DNA from: Prorocentrum cordatum
Lineage: Eukaryota > Sar > Dinophyceae > Prorocentrales > Prorocentraceae
Assembly: GCA_963575745.1 (NCBI GenBank)
Contig: CAUYUJ010014593.1
Span: 60,001-124,000 of the forward strand
Length of the DNA: 64,000 bases
Direction: 5' to 3'
The position numbers and the translations under genes are program-made. How positions within the stretch are numbered: position 1 is the first letter of the stretch; each line of letters starts with the position of its first letter. Positions 59,661 to 64,000 of the stretch are shown here, piece by piece. Under the pieces are notes generated by a model. That model ran no database searches, was not told where the DNA came from, and saw nothing but the letters and a program-made list of their open reading frames with translations.

Positions 59661-59769
59661 AGAACACCAAAAGGTGTGGTGTCAACACCGCGAGGTGAGT
59701 CAGTGGGGATTCGGGGTTACCTTTTTGGGACTCGGGCCGTTCTCCGAGGAAGTCTCGTGCGACTAGGGC

Positions 59770-60164
59770 CTCCGAGGTCCTAAAAACGTACGGTGACGGA
59801 CCGCGCGGTGAGGTCGGTGGAGGTTCTGAAGTCACCACGCGGTCCGCCGTCATACGGTTTTGGGTCCCTCGACGATCTGCGGGAAAAGAAAAAGCTCCAG
59901 GGGAAAAGAAAAAAGAGCTAGGGGTGGGGGGGGATCCTAGGGGGAAAAAAAAAAAAAAACATGGCACTCGCCAGGCGGGAAGTGGGGGAGGGTAAAGACA
60001 AAGCCCACCAGACCTGTCCAACGACCCCCCTTCGAGTGGGGAGACCACGTAAGAAGAGGAGGACAAAGTGCAGCCCACAGATCGGCGACAGGCCCCCCAT
60101 AGCGAATCCACTCGTTCCTGGGCGGGGTGGGCTATCGGGCCCCCTGTCGGCCATGAGTGGTCGA
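59770..60164. other. Noncoding, downstream of the sulfotransferase gene
   Basis: Contains an A-run of about 18 at 59945-59960 after repeated GGGGAAAAGAAAAA units, and an inverted pair ACGTACGGTGACGGACCGCG / CGCGGTCCGCCGTCATACG near 59787 and 59836 that could form a stem. Confidence 0.5.
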
Positions 60165-60512
60165 CTAAGGGTCGATGCGTGCCCCCCTGAGCCTGTCCCC
60201 TGATGCTTTTCGGGCAATCGCTCGAAGGTCTGGCGGCCGTTCGGGACGATCTGGGCACCCGCGGAACGCTCTAGGCGAGGTGCAGCTGCTAGAAAGCATC
60301 CCGAGGCTGGGAAACCGCCGAGAGCAGACGGAAATGCCCGAAAGCCTCAAACCTCGAACCTCCCCCCAAACGTCGCCCCTGACCTCGTCGGTCACGTCGA
60401 CGCCCAGGAAGCTGGCCAACTGGCGCACCGTCCTCTCCGGCTCGCGCAGCATGTCTTCGAAGACTAGCCACAAGATCTGGTCTGGGCACGCCTGCGCTGC
60501 CCTCCACCAGTC
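60165..60512 (-). CDS. Sulfotransferase-like protein, C-terminal exon
   Basis: After CCCCCCGCAG (60513-60522, minus) the frame opens DWWRAAQACPDQILWLVFED, then MLREPERTVRQLASFLGVDV. This is the conserved sulfotransferase stretch in which a W-W pair is followed by (V/I)L(F/W)L-x-(Y/F)ED(M/L), then EP/DP and FLG. Joined to the exon ending at 62253, both in phase 0, it gives CKAELHHMTTADWWRAAQ. The frame runs to a stop after RLRGARIDP. The last 60 residues after TDEVRGDVW are not recognisable, so another splice may remove them. PAPS-dependent sulfotransferases transfer sulfate to hydroxyl or amino groups. Confidence 0.68.
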   Translation of the reverse strand, partial: DWWRAAQACPDQILWLVFEDMLREPERTVRQLASFLGVDVTDEVRGDVWGEVRGLRLSGISVCSRRFPSLGMLSSSCTSPRAFRGCPDRPERPPDLRAIARKASGDRLRGARIDP

Positions 60513-62252
60513 CTGCGGGGGGACCGCGCCCCGGGCGGGTGGGCACTTCCCCTCCGCTCTTGCTGCTCCTCTGAAGGCCTCCCAGACGGGTTCAGAGCAG
60601 GGTGGGGTCGGAGAATCGCGCCGCATCGCCGACTGGCGACGTCGGTGATGCATCGGCGCCGTCGGCGTGGAGAACATCGGCCTCCACTTCGAGCCGCATC
60701 GCCGACGCATCTGCGATACGGCGAGATCCTCCGACCCCGCCAGCCGGTCGGAGTCCAGGGACGACCCGGCGGGCGGGTGGAGCCAGGGAGCGCCAGGAAA
60801 GACCCCATCGCTGGTCAGGAGGATTACGGTCGCGTCGCCAGTTTTGGCCCACCTCGCTGAGCACTTCCCTGTCCCCAAGCATCAGTGTCCTGAGCTGTTC
60901 CCAGCCTCCCGTCCCACTATGCAGAGCGACGCGCCATCAGCTTGCGAGGCACAGCGTGTCGCAGGGGCCGCCGCCGCCGAGACACGCTCAGCACAAATTC
61001 GTCACCGTAGATGGCGACTCCTTGAGTTCTGCGTGAGCCCACTTGAGGCCTATTCAACTGGACTGTTCGGGGGCTTCGGCCAGATCAAGGATTTGTTGGC
61101 CAGGTCGCGACAGATTTGGCCAGATGAGAAACTGGATTTGGCTGGATTGGCCTGGGCTAGACCAGAAAACATCAAGGAGATAGCAGGACCGGTGGCTGAT
61201 TCGACCTACCAGGAGCCGCTACCCCAAAGGCAGGGGAGGAAGGTGGGGAGGCAGGCTGAGCGAAAGCTAAGGGAGACTGGAGACTGCGCCCACCATGTCG
61301 ACCCGCCGGGGCGGCCCTGCGCGGAGCTGGGCGGTAGCGCTAACAACGTCGAGGCGTGGAAAATATCCCGGACGGCTCGGTCGGTACACCGTTCGCAGTG
61401 TCGCTGTTGGTCGTCCTGTGTTGAACGGTGAGGGCAGGGGGGGGAGGCAGGCCGGCAAACCTCAGGGGCACGCCTGGGGCGGCAAAGGCTCCGAGCCCAA
61501 GGGGGCCCCGCGGCGCGCAGGACGTGGTTCGCCGCGCCCCTGGTCGCGGTGCGGGAGGCCAGGCTTGGACGCTCTCGTGCCACCACGAGAGATCGTGAGC
61601 AGCATCCCCTGGGGTCCTGAGCTGGTCCTCCGCCTCCTCTTCCATCGCCACGTGCCTGTGCCTGCCCTACAATGCCCTGGAAAAAAAAGAAACTTGAATC
61701 GTCTATCTTGGTTTCGTCGCCTTCGATTGTTCGCCGTTTTTGGCCTCAGAGGGCTGTTCGTTCGCCGTGTCCGGGCAGCGGGACCGTCAGAAACGGACCA
61801 GGGATGAAAAACTACCCCCAGGGAAGTTCCCCAGACGATTCTTTGACACGACCTACAACAAATCCATTGCATGTCTGAGGTGGTTTAGGCCAGCGTCGCC
61901 CTGCGCAAGCGAAGCTGCGCGTGGCACATGAATACGCGTGCCTGCGCCATTGTTCTGGGATCGGCTCGAGATCTGGCATCCGCCACCGCAGACAGCAGCG
62001 GGCGGCGGGAGAGCCATCGGGACAGGCTCATCCATACAACGTGCAAGCTCGGCCATGGCTGTCCGAAGAGAAACCCACACTCGCCTCCAAGGACGCGCAC
62101 GCAATGCTACACCATCCCTGCGCTACCGTGGTGATGTCAGAACTGATTCAACTACGGTGACTTATTGACGGCCCCTGCTAACAAGGCCATTCGCGTCCAG
62201 AATATGGGGGGGACAATGCCGCGCGGCCGTCTCGGTCCGTGTAAGTGCTGAC
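60513..62252 (-). other. Intron of the sulfotransferase-like gene
   Basis: 1740 nt with GTCAGC at the 5' end and a C-rich CCCCCCGCAG at the 3' end, phase 0. The next exon starts with G, giving the AG/G boundary common in dinoflagellates. It contains repeats GCATCGCCGA-GC-GG (60620-60720) and TTGGCCAG-TC/GATTTGGC-type units (61080-61150), but no other gene that I can support. Confidence 0.6.
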
Positions 62253-63125
62253 CGCAGTGGTCATGTGGTGGAGCTCAGCCTTGCAGAAAACGTCGACCCA
62301 CTCAGAGAAGGGGAGGTCGCGATTGCACTGCGCTGTCTCGATAAATCTGTAAGTGCTGCAACAGACGTCTCGTGGATCCCTTGCGACGATCACCACCTTG
62401 ATGCCTGCAGGTAGCCAGCCCGGCCACGGCTTTACAGGCAAACTCAATCGGGGATTGAACGTCTTGAAAACGCGCTCGTGAGGTTCCAGCGCCTCACTGT
62501 TGAACTCTTCCAGAGAAACCCGACCCTGGGTTACCGCCATTTCCACAAAATGTGGCTTACCCATGTCAACGTCGTCCATCCGACCAGATCCTTTCAATGC
62601 AATGATGGCCGCGTGCACCGAGGCTCTGCCAGTCCCGTGCGGGCCTGGCAACCAGACATCTCCATGCCTTGGTTCGAATGCCTCTCGCAAGGAGGTCCAG
62701 ACCGAGTCACCAATCAGAGGGCTGTTTGCCATGCCGTTGACCCAACTGTACGGGACAGAAGTACGCGGATGCTCCCAAAGTGGCTCGTCCGCAGTCTTCA
62801 GCAGCCTCCAAGTCTGGCCCTCCAGCCCCTGGGGCAAACTGAGCTCCAGGAATTTGGTGCTCGTGGCCTGGTCGCACACGACCCATGTGTCGGGACCTTT
62901 AGATCGCAGCTGCCTGAAGAGCATGAACGTGCCCCACTCATCGACGTTGTGCTTAACCCCAATAGTGCTGCCTACCCTGAGTCGGCCCATGAAGGACTGG
63001 ATCAAGCAGTCGTGGAGGAGCTCGCTGGCGCTGCTCGGCTTTGCGACGCAGTGGCGCTCGGCGTCCGACCCGATCACCTCAAAATATGGCGTGGCCACGC
63101 TCTCGAATGCAATTCGCGAACGCAA
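62253..63125 (-). CDS. Sulfotransferase-like protein, main exon
   Basis: The frame is open from about 63125 (a TTG; no ATG, so an upstream exon is likely). It reads SMATPYFEV-like text (ESVATPYFEVIGSDAERHCV), RSKGPDTWVVCDQATSTKFL, EPRHGDVWLPGPHGTGRASV, ERVFKTFNPRLSLPV and GIKVVIVARDPRDVCCSTYR, ending FSEWVDVFCKAELHHMTTA. GIKVVIVARDPRDV matches the sulfotransferase 3'-phosphate-binding R-x-P-x-D-x-x-x-S motif, and ERVFKTF matches the RVIKTH block. The 5'-phosphosulfate loop (usually PKSGTTW) is PHGTGRA here and lacks the conserved Lys and Trp. It is therefore a divergent or non-catalytic family member, or a wrongly joined exon. Confidence 0.7.
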
Positions 63126-63149
63126 GACAATACGATTTGGCTACACGCC

Positions 63150-63295
63150 CGATCGCAGCGCCCCACGAAGGCTCCAAGATGGCCCTACGACTGCACGACG
63201 ATGGGCGCAAGAGACCCCCCAGACGGCCAAGAGGACCCAAGACGGCCCAAGAGAGCTCAAAAATTACCTAAAGTGTCCCCAAACCCGACTGCCTG
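63150..63295. repeat. Degenerate AAGACGGCCC low-complexity DNA
   Basis: GGCTCCAAGATGGCCC, AAGAGGACCCAAGACGGCCC, AAGAGAGCTC: the same style as 6675-7440. Confidence 0.5.
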
Positions 63296-63374
63296 ATGTC
63301 GGTGATCTCTCGGACTGCATGAGAACTAGTGAAGAAAAAAGAAATGAAAAATGAAGCGTGTGCCAGCCGTCCTG

Positions 63375-63637
63375 CTGATCCTCCTCCTGCCCATCCTCAG
63401 TATAAACATCACCAACGTCAAAATCATCAACCACATCGTCACCACCGTCACCATAATGATCGCCATGAACATCACCGACATCATCGTCATCCCAGTCACC
63501 ATCCACCGGATGGGTTCGACAGTGCTATGAGAAAGGCCCCATCCACGGGAGGCAGAATGCGAGGCCTGGATACGCACCATCACCATCACCACAACCACCG
63601 TCATCATCGTCATCATTACATCATGAATCAGCATCAG

Positions 63638-63678
<41 letters not shown>

Positions 63679-63780
63679 ACATCATCATCATAATCGTCAT
63701 CATCATCACTGTCAGCACCAACCCCATTATCAGATCATCGTCATCAGCCTCGTCATCATCATCAATATCATTCTGAGCAA
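63375..63780. repeat. (CAT/CAC)n microsatellite
   Basis: CATCATCATC / CACCGTCAC units in two blocks (63400-63500 and 63575-63760), interrupted by 80 bp of unique sequence. The His-rich frame is an artefact. Confidence 0.9.
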
Positions 63781-63795
63781 TCTTTTTGCTGCCAA

Positions 63796-64000
63796 TGCAT
63801 GCAGAGATTGAACTCGCCTCAAGATCCATCCGTCGGGGCCACCGCCCCGCTGCAAAACGCTCACAACACGCGCGGCGGACATGCCCTACCGGCGGACCAC
63901 AACATAGCATCGGGAAAACGTGAAAGCACGACAATCCTGAGCAATATGTCTCCTGTCATTGCATGACGAGATTGAGCTCGCCTTCAGAATCAGCCGTCGG
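63796..64000. repeat. Two-copy duplication, about 150-bp spacing
   Basis: TGCATGCAGAGATTGAACTCGC then CTCAAGATCCATCCGTCGG (from about 63797) recurs as TGCATGACGAGATTGAGCTCGC then CTTCAGAATCAGCCGTCGG (from about 63959) at the window end. It probably continues as a tandem array beyond the window. Confidence 0.65.

Noticed and set aside
60165-60878. The 60165-60878 frame as a complete independent gene
   Set aside because: Only the part after the CCCCCCGCAG acceptor resembles sulfotransferase. The upstream half is repetitive (GCATCGCCGACG-type) and is better explained as intron.
1-64000. Dinoflagellate spliced-leader RNA gene, tRNA, rRNA or snRNA genes
   Set aside because: I looked for the 22-nt spliced-leader sequence and for tRNA/rRNA hallmarks by eye and found none convincing. 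A covariance-model scan would be decisive.

Overview
The window looks like nuclear DNA of a dinoflagellate. The base composition is GC-rich, and coding exons are few, small and separated by kilobases of tandem repeat. Three classes of transposon show protein signatures familiar from dinoflagellate genomes: a Helitron, a Ty1/copia element and a tyrosine-recombinase retroelement. There is a CCCTAAA telomere-type patch. No bacterial operons, Shine-Dalgarno-spaced genes, rRNA, tRNA or CRISPR arrays are visible. A run of exactly 100 N at 13951-14050 is an assembly gap. Species cannot be fixed from the sequence.

Layout. 1-15.7 kb is mostly repeat: CTC/GGA triplet tracts, a 79-bp satellite, a GGGGCTGTCGG minisatellite and several dispersed families, with isolated candidate exons on the minus strand (2635-2925, 5003-5078 and a J-domain exon at 10347-10451). 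15.8-19.5 kb holds scattered plus-strand exons of an unrecognised gene whose introns are filled with triplet repeats and a 9-bp CCCTATGAG array. 19.7-22.3 kb is the rest of that array plus an ATC tract.

22.5-36.5 kb is a decayed autonomous Helitron on the minus strand. In coding order it has N-terminal segments with a dsRBD-like stretch, a DUF6570-like domain, a Helitron_like_N/HUH Rep domain, a Pif1-type helicase and an OTU-protease-like C-terminus. It is broken by in-frame stops, frameshifts and a 1.4-kb satellite insertion. A short motif (GCTGGCAAAGCCTGGCGC) recurs 21 times, always in the same orientation, and I found it only here. 37169-43620 is a structurally complete Ty1/copia element on the minus strand, with 95-bp LTRs, a GAAAT target-site duplication, a primer-binding site like initiator-tRNA-Met, gag, protease, integrase, a cytosine-methyltransferase-like segment, RT and RNase H. 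It is nested inside another dispersed repeat. 48039-54139 is a DIRS/PAT/Ngaro-type tyrosine-recombinase retroelement on the minus strand with split direct repeats, inserted into an ATC microsatellite.

54.9-64 kb holds a small minus-strand coding candidate, a foldback element, telomere-like repeats, further tandem repeats, a divergent two-exon sulfotransferase gene (60.2-63.1 kb, minus) and a terminal CAT microsatellite. None of the host genes form a visible pathway. The three transposons each carry a replication or integration module of their own, but every one shows breaks in the present sequence.
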